Made by a program: the position numbers and the translations under genes
Notes under the pieces: generated by a model
Told to the model about the DNA's origin: nothing
Database searches by the model: none
Seen by the model: only the letters and a program-made list of their open reading frames with translations
From: Babylonia areolata
Taxonomy: Eukaryota; Mollusca; Gastropoda; Neogastropoda; Buccinidae
Reading direction: 5' to 3'
Assembly (NCBI RefSeq): GCF_041734735.1
Contig: NC_134898.1
Location: 48,993,439 to 49,057,438 of the forward strand
Length of the DNA stretch: 64,000 nt
Part shown: positions 12,500-26,010 of the stretch, one piece after another
Layout: the number at the start of each line of letters is the position of its first letter
Numbering within the stretch: the first letter of the stretch is position 1

Positions 12500-12730
12500 G
12501 ATGTCTGCCTGTGTATAGAATTTCGTTGTAAGCGACTGAAATGATTATACTGCCTGTATATATTCTAAGGACTGAAGTAATTAGTATGCCTGTTTGTATA
12601 ATTCTGTTATAAAGATTGAAACTGCTCGTCTCTGTGAAAATACAAGACTGCTTGTGAAAATAATGCAGTTATAAGGGCTGAAGCAACTTTACTGCCTGTT
12701 AAAATTTACCATATTAATGACTGAAAATAG
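12500..12730. repeat. Degenerate ~65-bp tandem repeat
   Basis: Recurring 'actgcctgt...aaggactgaa' blocks, four diverged units. Confidence 0.45.
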
Positions 12731-12779
12731 CCGTCTCCAGGAGGCGAGACAAAAAGCTTCAAGAAAAGCTTGCAATAAA

Positions 12780-12912
12780 AAGACGATTCGAGCGTGAACC
12801 CGCGTACATGCACACGCACACATTCGTGCACATGCACTTACGGAGGAACAAACACTATCTGAAAACGTGTGCTCACACACACACCGTATGGTACACACAC
12901 ACACACCCCTGC

Positions 12913-12964
<52 letters not shown>

Positions 12965-13050
12965 GAATACTTTAATATATGACCAAGAAACATTATTTAC
13001 ACCGCAGCGAATCACACACGCACGCACAGACATACATACACGCACGCGCG
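12780..13050. repeat. (CA)n microsatellites
   Basis: Main run 12,917-12,962 and shorter runs either side. Confidence 0.9.
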
Positions 13051-13051
13051 G

Positions 13052-13290
13052 GTACACCGCATGCACGGCTCCTACACTGCGAAAGTTAACGATAAAATAT
13101 CGACAGGTCTTATGAAATGTTGAAGAAGATGAACTTTTTTTTAATAGCATTACCACGATTACACCGCATGCACGGCACCTACACTGCGAAAGTTAACGAT
13201 AAAATATTGGCAGGTCTTGTGAAATGTTGAAGATAACTTCTTCTTTTTTTAATTTTTTTTATAGCATTACCACGATTACACCGCATGCAC
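13052..13290 (+). repeat. ~110-bp tandem duplication, 2.2 units
   Basis: Block acaccgcatgcacggc ... gcgaaagttaacgataaaat occurs from 13,052 and 13,160, with a partial third start at ~13,277. Confidence 0.8.
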
Positions 13291-13309
13291 GGCACCTCAC
13301 GACTTTCTC

Positions 13310-14400
<1,091 letters not shown>

Positions 14401-14608
14401 ACACATTTCTGCCCGTGGACGTCAAACCTATATTATACGTCCGTGCAGGTCTGCGTTTGTTACCCGCAGACGTAGTTTTGTCGTTCGTCTGGTCTTCTTT
14501 CGGTTTTGGTTGCGATTAAGGGGAAGAAACTCTTAACCTTCCAAACCGGAAGAGTTCAAACGGAGGGAAATTCGTGTTTCTTGTGTGTGATTTTGGAGCC
14601 AAAAAAAG

Positions 14609-14806
14609 GTGAGTTTTCAACGAAAATTGACTTTGGTTGAGGCTGTCAACGAAATCACGATGGACTCTTACAGTGAGGGGGAGAATGATGAATTGGAAAA
14701 CGAAGTAGAGGAGGAAAATAGCGATAATTTCGTCAAACCGAGTGCAGAGGAAGGTGAAGAATTGGCGAATGATTCAGACTGCATGTTTTCTTTAGATCTG
14801 TTGTGA
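14609..14806 (+). pseudogene. Possible piggyBac-like transposase N-terminal fragment
   Basis: An open stretch reads RKLTLVEAVNEI followed by acidic DSYSEGENDELENEVEEENS and SAEEGEELANDSD, then a stop at 14,806. A basic start, an 'LT..EA...I' helix and an acidic run are typical of the beginning of piggyBac-family transposases. There is no catalytic domain downstream. The first in-frame ATG is at ~14,660; the AAG|GTGAGT at 14,608 also looks like a splice donor, so this could instead be part of an exon/intron edge. Family call is by resemblance only. Confidence 0.3.
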
Positions 14807-15655
14807 TATATTGTGCAAAAAAGCATGTTTTATGCGTGTTTTTCTGTTTTATTTTAGCAATAATTTGTAATGACTAATTATAAATTTCCTGCCTTTAAAG
14901 GCTTCAATACTAAACTACAGTTAATTTTTTTTAAATAACAATGCCAAATTTTATCAAAATCCACCATATTTAAAGATTCTGTGAGCATTTTTCGGACCAT
15001 ACCCTCTCGCATCATCACATAGGTAAAACTTACTTGGGCAAGGGCAGGCAGCTCAACGTTAAAGGCTTGGGCAGAATAGTGTCAAACAGGCATGTTTTTG
15101 GGAATAGGTGGGGTGTTTTTTTTTTTTGTTTTTTTTTGTTGTTTTTTTAAATCAAACTGTGCAGGTTGCATGTGCTCTGCCTCTGGTTTCTTACCGAATA
15201 CACAAACCGCGATTTCACGCGCACGTGCACCATGATCAGACTGAAAATGCATAAGAAAAAAATCGATGTCAACCTAAAATTGACAATTAACAGTGGTATT
15301 TCATTGCAAAGAATGGACGTGCATATTACATGGAAGAGAGCTGTTTGCCGAAAATTGAACATCGTTTCATCATGCCCTCAAGAAGGAACTGCGAGTTCAA
15401 TGATCCTTAACTTTTTGTGCCCCGTGTAGTGATAAAAGACCAAACTGAAATTGTAATGGGTGGAAAAAAAAAAATAAAGTGCGCGTGCGTGTGTGGATTC
15501 TGCGTGAGGATGTGAATGGTGATGTGACATAAAATTCTGTGAACACGTCTGAAATGCAGTGAGCTGAAACGGATCTGAATGCAAATGGGTGTGTCCTCCG
15601 TGCGGCGGTTTGAATGCTGACGACTATAGACATGGACACAAACTCACACACACAC
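14807..15655. other. Unique AT-rich intron DNA
   Basis: No gene seen; ends in CA/AT/TG microsatellites at 15,645-15,703. Confidence 0.5.
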
Positions 15656-15661
15656 ACACAC

Positions 15662-15704
<43 letters not shown>

Positions 15705-15732
15705 TGCACGACATGTACCACACTGTTCACAG

Positions 15733-16572
15733 CACAACAGCGGCCACAGCCCCGAGGGCCGGGACCCAGCCGGTGAGAACGGACAGGACCTGACCCGTCC
15801 CCAGCTGCAGTTCTTCCTGTACGGCCAGCGGGTGGTCAGCCGGAGGGTGCACCGCGTGGCGCGATCCCCGTCAGCCGTGGAGCGGTCCTCGGGAGCGGCA
15901 GGGGCAGAGACAAAGGCACCTCCTCAGGGCTGTCCCCTTGGAGCTGAGTCCACGGAGAGCAGCAGTGTCCATAGGAGGCCCCTCTCTCACTGCCGCCCCC
16001 ACAGCAGCCCGGCAGGGGGGCGTGGCACGGACAGAGACGGAGACCTTGAAGCCGGGACGCTGACTTGGCCCGTGACAGCGGCCACACCGTATTGTGACAA
16101 GCGACACAATCTTCGACGCAGTTCCGTCTCCGGTTCCAGCACGACCTCCTCCTCTCCCTCTCCCTCCTCCTCCTCCCCCACCTCCCAGAACGTGTCGGGA
16201 AGAGGCCGACTGACGCCTCGCCAGGCCTGGGAGGACGATGTGCACGAGGTGACCTTGACACTCCTGCAGACACAGCAACAGCAGCAGCAGCAACAGCAGC
16301 AGCAGAATCAGGAGGGGAGATCCACCTCGGCCAGACTGCACAGTGACGGCAGACGGGCCCGCACGGTGAAGGGGTTGGTGGGGGGTGGGTTCCACAAGTT
16401 CTCCTCCTCCTCCGCCTGCATCTCCTTCCCCACCCCTCGTGTGGCGCTACCCGCGTCTCCGGTCACCCCCACCACCACCCCAACGTCGTTTCATCACAAC
16501 AACAAACTGCGTCCCAAGTCGTCCAGCTCTGGGAAATCCTCTGTCAGGACGGAAGCTGGGAGTGGGACGTGA
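15733..16572 (+). CDS. Second coding exon of the unrecognised gene, with polyQ tract
   Basis: Acceptor actgttcacag ends at 15,732 and the frame stays open to TGA at 16,570-16,572 (279 residues). Phase 0 joins exon 7,499-7,716 to give 340 residues. Seen: [20 protein letters not shown] then [18 protein letters not shown] (basic, possible phosphorylation sites), a Ser/Pro-rich run, [20 protein letters not shown], about 11 consecutive Gln (residues ~242-252, CAG/CAA mixed), Ser/Thr/Pro-rich sequence and the C-terminal [20 protein letters not shown]. No transmembrane segment or signal peptide. [18 protein letters not shown] looks the most ordered and conserved-like. Largely disordered; function unknown. 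The 8-kb intron may hide further exons. Confidence 0.6.
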   Translation, partial: HNSGHSPEGRDPAGENGQDLTRPQLQFFLYGQRVVSRRVHRVARSPSAVERSSGAAGAETKAPPQGCPLGAESTESSSVHRRPLSHCRPHSSPAGGRGTDRDGDLEAGTLTWPVTAATPYCDKRHNLRRSSVSGSSTTSSSPSPSSSSPTSQNVSGRGRLTPRQAWEDDVHEVTLTLLQTQQQQQQQQQQQNQEGRSTSARLHSDGRRARTVKGLVGGGFHKFSSSSACISFPTPRVALPASPVTPTTTPTSFHHNNKLRPKSSSSGKSSVRTEAGSGT

Positions 16573-16777
16573 TCACGCAGTTCAGTGTGTGCCAGGACGA
16601 TGTATGTTAGTTTCCCTCCCTGTGCCATCACACTTACCTCCCACCCCGGGTTCCCGATTTACCGTGGCACCAAAGCTTGTACTGAGTGCATGCTGTGGCT
16701 GGAGGGATACAGAGAACACAGCAGAGCGAACAGAAATAGAAGGGCTTTTCCCAGAACACACACACATATATATACAT

Positions 16778-16817
<40 letters not shown>

Positions 16818-16868
16818 ATATAAATACACACATATATATGAATGAGTATTTATATGTATGTATGTATG

Positions 16869-16908
<40 letters not shown>

Positions 16909-17394
16909 AGTGTGTGTGGAGGGAGAGAGATATCAACATCACGCCTCATCCTGAATCTTCCACGGTTACCGCCACACGAAGCCTTGTTCTGGTCTTGCAC
17001 ATGGTAGGTTAGGAAATAATTCCGGAATCGGGATAATTATTCTGTGCAGTTGCAGTAATTTTGAACAGTTCTCTCCCCATCACCACCGATATCGAAACGG
17101 CATCTTGGCTGAACGCTGGGATTGCATCAGATTGACGTTAGCATTCAGTCATTCAGTCGGGCCAGCTGGAAAAGTGAGCTGTGATCAGCAGTTTAGTACA
17201 GAACATTGCACGCAGTAAGGGCATGTGTGTGTGTGTGTGTGTCTAAAAAATGTGGTTTTAAGGGATTTCTTTTTAAGGTATTTCTTTTTAATCTAAGCAT
17301 TATTTACTTGGTATTTTTTATTGTTTGGTGGATCATGCTTTTTTATTCATTCTGTGAACGCATTGGATTGAGCTGTTGTAATGTTTTATGTTAT
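16573..17394. other. Downstream of small gene: AT/CA/TG microsatellites and unique DNA
   Basis: (AT)n at 16,784-16,814 and 16,868-16,890 with TG/CA neighbours. The first plus-strand AATAAA I see after the stop is near 18,600, so the 3' end of the small gene is undefined. Confidence 0.5.
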
Positions 17395-17485
17395 GTTTAT
17401 ATCTGGCTCGATGATGTAAGGCGCTTTGAGCAGCATTAGTACTGGATATCGCGCCATAGAAAAGTTATGAAATTATTATTATGAC
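17395..17485 (+). mobile_element. Retroposon 3' tail
   Basis: gatgtaaggcgctttgagca ... gcgccatagaaaagttatga then (ATT)n, the usual end of CR1/L2-like LINEs and their SINEs. Confidence 0.45.
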
Positions 17486-17737
17486 AGCAACGCCTCCCAG
17501 GACTCAACACAGACCAGGAAAATGGGAGATGAAGGAATGTGGTTTGCTTTTGTTTCTTTTTCTTTTCTTTTTTTTAAGTTTCAATACTCAAACGTCCACA
17601 TACAGGTGAGGACATGTGAACACTTCACAGCGTGGACAGACGGCGGATGCTGTTTGCATGTGCATCAACTTCGCGTTCGCTGTCACACAGCATCTGGTGA
17701 CGAATACAGCGTTCTTCTTCAGTTCCTGCTGGGAGGA

Positions 17738-17856
17738 AGATGGCAGAATGGTTAAGACGCTCAGCTGCCAATACAGAGAGTGCGTGAGGGTGTGGGTTCG
17801 AATCCCGCTCTCGCCCTTTCTCCTAAGTTAGACTGGAAAATCAAACTGAGCGTCTA

Positions 17857-17887
<31 letters not shown>

Positions 17888-18135
17888 CGTGTGCAGCACG
17901 CACTTGGCGCACTGAAAAAGAACCCATGGCAACGAGAGTGTTGTCCTCTGGCGAAATTACGTAAAATGAAATCCACTTTCATAGGTACACAAATATGTAA
18001 GCATGCACTCAAGGCCTGACTAAGCGCGTTGGGTTATGCTGCTGGTCAGGCATCTGCTCAACAGATGTGGTGTAGCGTGTATGGATTTGTCCGAACGCAG
18101 TGACGCCTCCTTGAGAAAGTGAAACTGAAAACTCC
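17738..18135 (+). mobile_element. SINE family A, full length
   Basis: Head ggcagaatggttaagacgct with B box gggttcgaatcc, middle gagacgataaaccgaggtcc, cgtgtgcagcacgcacttgg, tail block ggcctgactaagcgcgttgg and gaaactgaaaact. Reference copy for the family. Confidence 0.85.
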
Positions 18136-18559
18136 TGCTGACTGCCATAGAACTTAGTGCGCGTGTTTATGACAAAACAATGCCAGACTTGAAGGATATG
18201 GTGCTGACTTTTCTACTGCCATCTACGGTAATTTATTTCAGTAGATCGGTTCTGTGTCGACAGAGGGCAGATTTCTACGGAACAATGGGCGAGAGAGAGG
18301 GGGGGAGGGTTGCACAGATTGTGTTGCTTGCCAGATTTCAGGTTGATACTCCCTCCACCCACTTTTTTCCCAGTGGAAAGATATTCGGGTTTGAAATCAT
18401 GTCGCAAACGTGAAAAGAAACGAAAATCCCACCAGGAAAACTGCACCCACCTACTCTTCTCTCGCTACCAAAGTTCAGCTGAGATCAACATCCCCCGTTA
18501 AAAAAAACTAACGTTCATTTATATCACTATCCCATTCACTACTCTAGTACTGCCACAAA

Positions 18560-19085
18560 ACCGTAATTCAAACATCAGGATTACATACTATTAACACAGA
18601 ATAAAATAAACTCTGTGAATAATACTAACGAAAGTATATTCCAAGACTAACGGCATATTCCTGTTAATATTAACAGGATATTCCATGATAAAATAATGCC
18701 AACACAACCATATTCCCATGACTAAATACTAACACTATGACAATGGTACTATCAACATATTCCTTGACTAATACCGACAGCTGAATTTAGGATGCAAAAA
18801 TGGGACGGAATAAATCGCATTTCAGCATCCTAAATTCTTGAGCTGAATTCAGAATGCTAAAGTGCGATTATACCCACCATACTAATAAATCAGTAATGTC
18901 TGCAACATTTTATTCAATGACGAATCAATACTCTGAACAGCATCTTCTGTTATTGATACAAACGCCACATTCCATGACCAATACTAACATTATGAATAAT
19001 CAGGCCACGACTAATTCATACGCACAATGCTATACTCCGTGATTTAATTAATGCTAACAAAACTATTTCATGACTAATCAATATC
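18560..19085. repeat. Highly decayed tandem repeat
   Basis: Recurrent 'atattcca-tgac-taatactaac' blocks with irregular spacing. Confidence 0.4.
18783..18838. repeat. Inverted repeat, 20-bp arms
   Basis: gaatttaggatgcaaaaatg is mirrored as catttcagcatcctaaattc across a 15-bp loop. Confidence 0.6.
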
Positions 19086-19188
19086 ATCATCACTACCATG
19101 ACAAATTAATACTCACCTCACATTAATCTGCAAACCCCACGTCACTCTCTCTCTCTCTCTCTCTGAGTTGTTGCAGCACTTATCGTCA

Positions 19189-19298
19189 GCATAATATTGT
19201 CGCCGGCAATAATATGTGCCTAAGTGCGACAATATGTACCGTCAAAGTCGGCGCATAATATCGCTGGTGATAATGTCTGCCCGGCGACAATATTCCGC
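19189..19298. mobile_element. Short inverted-repeat (MITE-like) element
   Basis: gcataatattgtcgccggc at the left against gcccggcgacaatattccgc at the right, with internal 'cgacaatatgt' and 'gcgcataatatcgc' echoes. About 110 bp and no coding capacity. Confidence 0.45.
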
Positions 19299-19712
19299 AT
19301 CAAATGCGTGTATCTTCTTTTCGTTGTCACGCAGTCAGTCAGCATCTGGTGACGAATACAGTTGTTTTCTGTTGGTCTTGCCTGCTGCCACTGAGTTTTG
19401 GTGTGCGTGTAAAATATGACACGTTAGTTGTGTGGTTGCATTTTTATATTTACACTTCTTCCAGCGCAACGTGTTTAAACACACGCTTACATCAACACAA
19501 CACGCGTAACACACTACAGCTGTTATCATGTACTCTTTTTTTTATTATTATTTTACTGAACATGAAGCCGATGCCAAGAAAGGGTTGAAGAAAAAACAAT
19601 AACAACAAACCAACAAACAAATGAACAAAAAAACAAAAACAAAAAACAACAGCGGAACCCAAATCCTTATTCGAACAGCTCAAGGTAGAACGCACAAGAC
19701 CAAAGAAACACA

Positions 19713-19749
<37 letters not shown>

Positions 19750-20798
19750 CTACTGTCGATCCCTGTTAGAAGATGGGCAAGTTCTATCCGTCGCTACAAC
19801 CTCTTGCGGTACACATCTGGCACAAACCGTTTGCACATGTATACAGGTATGCAGGTAACAAAACTCGTATTGCACATCACCAAAAGGATTTAATATAAGA
19901 AAAAAAAAAAAAATAAAACAAAAGTACTGCTACATATTTCAAAAAAAAAAAAAAAAAAAAAGTGGGAGGCTGGGGAAAAGAAGGGGTGACTGGTGACAAC
20001 AATGATGCTGATAATGATAACCATTACTATACATAAATATGATAATACTGTAACTAAGAGAAGGTAAAAAAAAAAAAAAAAAAGAGTACATAATCTGGAA
20101 CTGGTTGAACAAGTAACTTACATATACTTTGAAAAAATTATTACAAACGTTTCAATAACTCATGCAATAAATAATATTTATACCAAACAAAAAGTGTTAA
20201 CAGAAATTGGTTTTGCGTGCATAGACGACAAAAAGCTTTCAGGAAAAAAAATGCACGTAAATATAATGATAGGATTCTAAAGTCTGGAATTGGGAATAAT
20301 TAGATTGTGACTCGCCAAGTCTCACGAAATTCAAACAACGAACGGCTAAAACACATACATGCATACACACATATACGCATATATCAGAGTGAAACTTTTT
20401 CGGACAAACGTTTAAGATACAGAACGTATTTGACCCAGCACCAGAATACAACGTAACTTCAAAACGAGTATTGTTTTTGACTCAATATTATCATCATCCT
20501 TTTTTGTTTTGTTTTAAAAAGAAAGTATTAATTACTTTCTCTTTTTTTTTCTCACGGTATCGATCATAACACTAGAGCCACACTTCTCAAAAACTGCAAA
20601 GAAAAAATAGAAACACACACACACACACACCTCTTACCCTCTTATTCTATACAAATCTTGGCACATCACTTTTTTTTAATTGCATTGCTGTGTTGTGTTC
20701 GTATTTCACTGTTATTGTGTCCACGAAGGAGGTACAAAAAAAAGACTCTTAAAAACAACCCTGACTTGATGCGGCAAAGACCACATACAGGGGACAAC
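19299..20798. other. Noncoding A-rich DNA
   Basis: (CA)n at 19,712-19,746, poly-A at 19,940-19,960 and 20,066-20,083. No gene seen. Confidence 0.5.
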
Positions 20799-21150
20799 TC
20801 CAGGGCCCGGGTTGCACGAGGCGATCCTTGCAGAGCAAAGTGTGGTCAGAGTTAAGAATGTTCCTAAGTATATGGAATTCACTGTGGAGCTTGGAACATT
20901 CTTAACGATAAGCAAACACGAAGCCCCAGAAGTCTTCCAAACCACCTCGCCGTTCGCACCGCAGAACCCTAGCACCGAAGGAAAGATGCAGCGCCGCCAA
21001 AACCGTGCTGCTCAACTGTACCTGCACAGTCCCAGAACCTTCCCTATGCAGTGGCTGTGACAGAACATGTCTATCTATTATAGGTCACATTCCTTTGCTA
21101 ACAATAAGCAAACTTAGCGCTGCACAGTTCGGCTCGTGCAACCCATCCCA
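20799..21150. mobile_element. ~350-bp TIR element (MITE-like)
   Basis: Left end ccagggcccgggttgcacga; right end tcgtgcaacccatcccagg is its imperfect complement. Internal inverted pieces 'taagaatgttcc'/'ggaacattctta' give further dyad symmetry. No transposase. Confidence 0.5.
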
Positions 21151-21223
21151 GGAAAGGAATAATAACGCCTTCAGAAATCTTCGTTCGCGAAGACACGGAA
21201 CCATCATTATTTTATTGTCTTCA

Positions 21224-21710
21224 CAGATGCTGAAAGAGGAACCTTGGATATTTCCGTAGCAATCTGCCACAAAGAAGATAAGGAATCAGGATTTTTCCGT
21301 GACGACCGGCCAGGGATGTTCAAAGATCTGGGATTTTGCCGAGGGGTCGTCGATGGCCTATGCTCCACCAGGAGCGATGAGCAAAATGAATGACAGATGC
21401 TGAAAGAGGAACCTTGGATATTTCCGTAGCAATCTGCCACAAAGAAGATAAGGAATTTAGGGTTTTTCCGTGACGACCGGCCAGGGATGTTCAAAGATCT
21501 GGGATTTTGCCATAGCAATCTGTCAGGGAAGGTTAGAGATCTAGGGGTTTTCCTGTCGCGATTTGTAAAGGGAGCTTAGGGATTTAGGATTTTTCCAACG
21601 CGACTCGCCAGGGAAGCTTAGGGGTCTTGGATTTTTCCCTAGCCATCTCCCATGGATGCTCAGAGACATGGAAGTTACCCACAGCGACTTGCATGGGATG
21701 CTTTGATATC
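21224..21710 (+). repeat. 170-bp duplication and decayed ~58-bp repeats
   Basis: cagatgctgaaagaggaacc starts at 21,224 and 21,394 with near-identical following sequence. Beyond 21,520 the motif 'ggatttttcc...cgccaggga' recurs at ~58-bp steps. Confidence 0.7.
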
Positions 21711-22486
21711 TTTACTGCGAGCTAAGTGCATCCTGAATACACAGGAGCTCCTTTATCATCTGACATGAAACGCTGGAACCCAAACAATCCTCAGGTCAAT
21801 ATGCAGGTAAAACAAATGTCCTCTAAAGGTTAAACAGTGTTGAAGCTCCCGTAGCCTTTCATGGCCAGTGGAGCAGTGATTTCATGTCCTCTGTGTCCAG
21901 TGCTCGGCATATCAAGATGGCGGGGCTTGGCCTTCCCTTTCCCATGTGTTCATCTTCCCCCAACCAAGTCAGGTACCCATTCGTACCTGGCTGGGGCCAT
22001 AAAAATCGAAGTAAAGTTCCTTAAGGGTTTGTAGAAAATGTAATTCAGGTGAATTGGGAGACGAATTCCATTACGTCTTTAAATGCTCGTTCTTCTTTTC
22101 AGACACCAGAAAAGCATTCTTAAAACCATTTTATTGTAAACGACCGAACACACTGAAATTCAGTACACTGTTTAACACTCCGAAGAAAAAAGTGTTGTTG
22201 AAGCTGGTAAAATTTAAAAAAAATTATTATTGAATCTGTGCGATGATTTTGATGTTCTTATTCTTTTTTCTTATGTCAGGTTAACAGTACTGAACGCTTC
22301 AAGTAATATATTTCCTCTTTTTTAATACTTCTTGAATTGATGATTGTTTATTTGCGTTTGTGCATGTGGGCCCTGCAGGTTTTCTTTTCCTAGGGCTTCA
22401 CTGTGTGTGCCCTCCTTTTTTTTTCTTTTTTTTCTAATTTTCTATTTTCTCTCTCTTCTTCTTCTATCAAGAGCGGAATTCGTATG

Positions 22487-22722
22487 CATAATTTTGCCAG
22501 AGGACAAGCCTTTTCTTGCTGGTTTTTTTTTGTTGTTTTTTTCAGTGCGTGAAGTGCATGCTGCACACGGGACCTCGGTTTACCGCCTCAACCAAATGAC
22601 TAGACACTCTCGTTTTATTTTCTAGTCAAACTTGGGAGAATGGGAGCGACCGAGAATGGAACTCAGACCCTCACGGACACTATATGGCAGATGAGCGTCT
22701 TCACCATTCTGCCACCTCCCTC
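22487..22722 (-). mobile_element. SINE family A, 5' half
   Basis: Minus strand: ggcagaatggtgaagacgct, then 'gggtctgagttccattctcgg' in place of the B box, and 'ggtaaaccgaggtcccgtgt'. The 3' block is missing. Confidence 0.65.
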
Positions 22723-22911
22723 CCTCAACGCTTCACAAACAAAAGTGAGAACCACCGTACAGTATAAACCTGCCGACCTCCACAATGTCCAACCCGCTGG
22801 GAACACTGGTTGCATGTGTGTCACACTAAATCAAACACCTAAACCCTGAAGGGGCCTTTGACGTTGACCAGTTCCTTAGTCACCACAACTTTATATATAA
22901 CAAAAAGAAAA

Positions 22912-22957
22912 GTATCTATCTATCTATCTATCTATATAGATAGATAGATAGATATCT
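22912..22957. repeat. (TATC)n/(GATA)n palindrome
   Basis: Five TATC repeats run directly into five GATA repeats, a nearly perfect ~40-bp hairpin. Confidence 0.8.
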
Positions 22958-25194
22958 ACATATAAAGAGAGAGAGAGAGAGCGAGCATAAACAGGTGGAG
23001 GAAAATCCAAACACTGCAAAAATCTGACAACTCCCATTTCCTGGATAATTAAAGAAAAGAAAAAAAACACCATCTCAAGCTGAGAGAGAGAAAGAGAGGG
23101 TGTGGGAGGGTGAACGGGTGAGAGAGAGAGAGAGAGAGAATGTACAGAAATCACAGGTGAACTGACCAGTAGTACTGCAGAAGACGAGTGAAGGAAAGAA
23201 TACAGAAAGCAAAGGAGAAGGAAAAAAAAAAGGCCAAAGCAAATAACGAGCAGACTAGAGATTGCTACTTCTGGCCCATTACCATATCCACAAGACAGGG
23301 GGCAGGAATAGTGTTTCATCAGTGTAAGACGCCTACATCGTCTTTACAACATGATGCGATTTACATATGACCTCACAGTTTGTCTGGCCACCACTGACCA
23401 ACTTTTCATGAGGTGGACATCATCCTCACCCGTACAAATTCAGTGACAGGCAAAAAGACCTAGTATTTGGCACACAGCATTGTTCTTTCATCTCGCACAG
23501 CATCCACCTATCATTCTTTCGTGTGTTGCTGAAAGAAAAACAAAAGAAAGAGAAGAAAAAAAAGCGTCCTCCCAATGATGGTCATTCCACACTTTCACAC
23601 ATATATCCTCGCTTATAATGTGTGTATGAATTGTTCAGAACGAGAGAATTTGTTTAAAAAAATGGATTCTGTTTCGTGAGTCACTCCACACTTTTACACT
23701 TCCCATGTCCTCATTCAAAATGTATGTAACTTCTTTGGAAAAAAAAATAAGAAAGAAAGAAAAGAGGATTTGTTTAAAAAGAAAAAAACCCAAACTTTAT
23801 GAGTCTGCAAAATATTGGGGGTAAAAACAAAATTGGAATCTCCTTCCAAATCTGTTCCAATAATTTTCATCAGCTGTAGAACTCCAGACATTTCAAAGTC
23901 TTTTCTGCCAGCTGGAAACCAGTCTATGGTAGTGAAAAGATTATGTGAAAGGAAATTGTTTGATCAGGAGAGAAAACAACATCAGCAACAATAACGTCAA
24001 CAGAAGCTGAACAAAAGAAGGTCAAGGACAATATTTAAGTTGCTACAAACAGGATATCAGCTATGTGTCAAGCTTTCAGGAATGCCAGGGAAACTGTAAC
24101 AATGTGTCCAAACAAAAGAACACTACCTCGATCGTTCTAATAACAACTGCGCACAATGTGTAAAGACGTCAAATATAAAGCACTATCACTACAACCTTGA
24201 ACTGACAACTGTGCAAACGATAGGCTCCTGGGAGCTCATAGTTCCTGAGAAACTGCCAAAGAACACACACACACACACACACACACACATGGATCATTGA
24301 CACTCCCTCCCTCCCTCTTCACACATCAAAATCTGTTCAACAGGCAAGCAACCAGAAATGTAGCAGGCGCTGGCAGTCACGAGGAATAAACCGTAAAGAA
24401 GAATAAAGTGATGACTGAACGCAGCAAAGCAATGATAAATGCCAGCAACTGAGAATTATTACCTGGCTTAAGCAGTCAGAACGTTAAGAAGAGAGATAAT
24501 ATCAACTACATTTATTCATCATCACTACATCAGTGTAAAAACAGTAGCCAAAGACTTAACGATAAACATTATCCAACACATTTCTTTATCACTGTATCAG
24601 TGTAAACACAGTAGCCAATAAGTGACATTATAAGATACATTTTCTGATAAATTTCTTTATCACTGCATCAGTGTAAACACAGTAGCTTAAGAGTGGTACC
24701 ATCAAATGCATTTTCACTGCAGCTATAGCCAAAGAATCAAATACATTTCTTTACTGTTTACAGCTGAATAAATGTACATACAGAAGCCATTCACCCCTTT
24801 TTTTACGCTATATATATTCTTTACATTAGATCTGATTCAATTCTGAACAAAGGCTACAGCAAAGAAAGTGTAAGTGACATAAAAAAAAAACAAAAAAAAC
24901 AGTTGCTGACACAGATCTTTACAGTGGACAGTGACTACTCCTAAACTTGGTACATCTGCACTGTTACCCTCTGCAGCTGTCGCACACGTTACGTCCATTA
25001 AACACTTGGTACATCTGCACTGTTAACCTCTGCAGCTGTGTCGCACACACTACGTCCATTATGCAAATAGTGGAAAAACAAACATACTTTGAAGCGAGAA
25101 GTACTTTTGAATTTGCTGAAAACCAACAACAAAAAACAATACCCACAACAGCAAAATACTTCCAAAACCAACCCAAAAAACCCCACCAAACTGT
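22958..25194. other. Noncoding DNA
   Basis: GA-rich 22,967-23,142, CA run 24,262-24,290, otherwise unique. A ~80-bp imperfect repeat 'cagtgtaaacacagtagcc' recurs at 24,530-24,690. No gene seen. Confidence 0.5.
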
Positions 25195-26010
25195 AATTTC
25201 ACCCAACAGTGTTGCTAGAAAACAGTACAATTTCACCCAACAGTGTTGCTGGAAAACAGTATAATTTCAATTAACAGGGTTGCTGGAAAACTGTAATTTC
25301 ATGTAACAGTGTTGCAAGAAAATAGTATACTTTCACCTTACTGTCTTGCTGGAAAACAGTATAGTTTTACCTCAAGGTGTTGCTGGAAAAACAGTATAAT
25401 TTCACTTAAAGGTGTTGCTGGAAAACAGTATAATTTTACCTCAAGGTGTTGCTGGAAAACAGTATAATTTCACTTAAAGGTGTTGCTGGAAAACAGTATA
25501 ATTTTACCTCAAGGTGTTGCTGGAAAACAGTATAATTTCACTTAAAGGTGTTGCTGGAAAACAGTATAATTTCACCTCAAGGTGTTGCTGGAAAACAGTA
25601 TAATTTCACCTCAAGGTGTTGCTGGAAAACAGTATAATTTCACCTTAAGGTGTTGCTGGAAAACAGTATAATTTCACCTCAAGGTGTTGCTGGAAAACAG
25701 TATAATTTCACTTAACAGTGTTGCTAAAAAAAACCAGTATAATTTCACCTTAAGGTGTTGCTAAAAAAAACCAGTATAATTTCACCTTAAAGTGTTGCTA
25801 AAAAAACCAGTTTAATTTCACCTTAAGGTGTTGCTGGAAAACCGTATAATTTCACTTAAAGGTGTTGCTAGAAAACAGTATAATTTCACCTTAAAGTGTT
25901 GCTGGAAAACAGTATAATTTCACCTCAAGGTGTTGCTGGAAAACAGTATAATTTCACCTCAAGGTGTTGCTGGAAATCAGTATAATTCCACCTAGCGGTG
26001 TTACTGGCAG
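25195..26010 (+). repeat. 34-bp minisatellite, ~24 units
   Basis: Unit gtgttgctggaaaacagtat then aatttcacctcaag; 'cttaaag' and 'ccttaag' versions alternate. Edge units are more diverged than the centre. Confidence 0.92.

Noticed and set aside
15836-16395. Minus-strand frames of 145 and 174 codons opposite exon 15,733-16,572
   Set aside because: Shadow of GC-rich plus-strand coding sequence; the plus frame has an acceptor at the right phase and a proper end.
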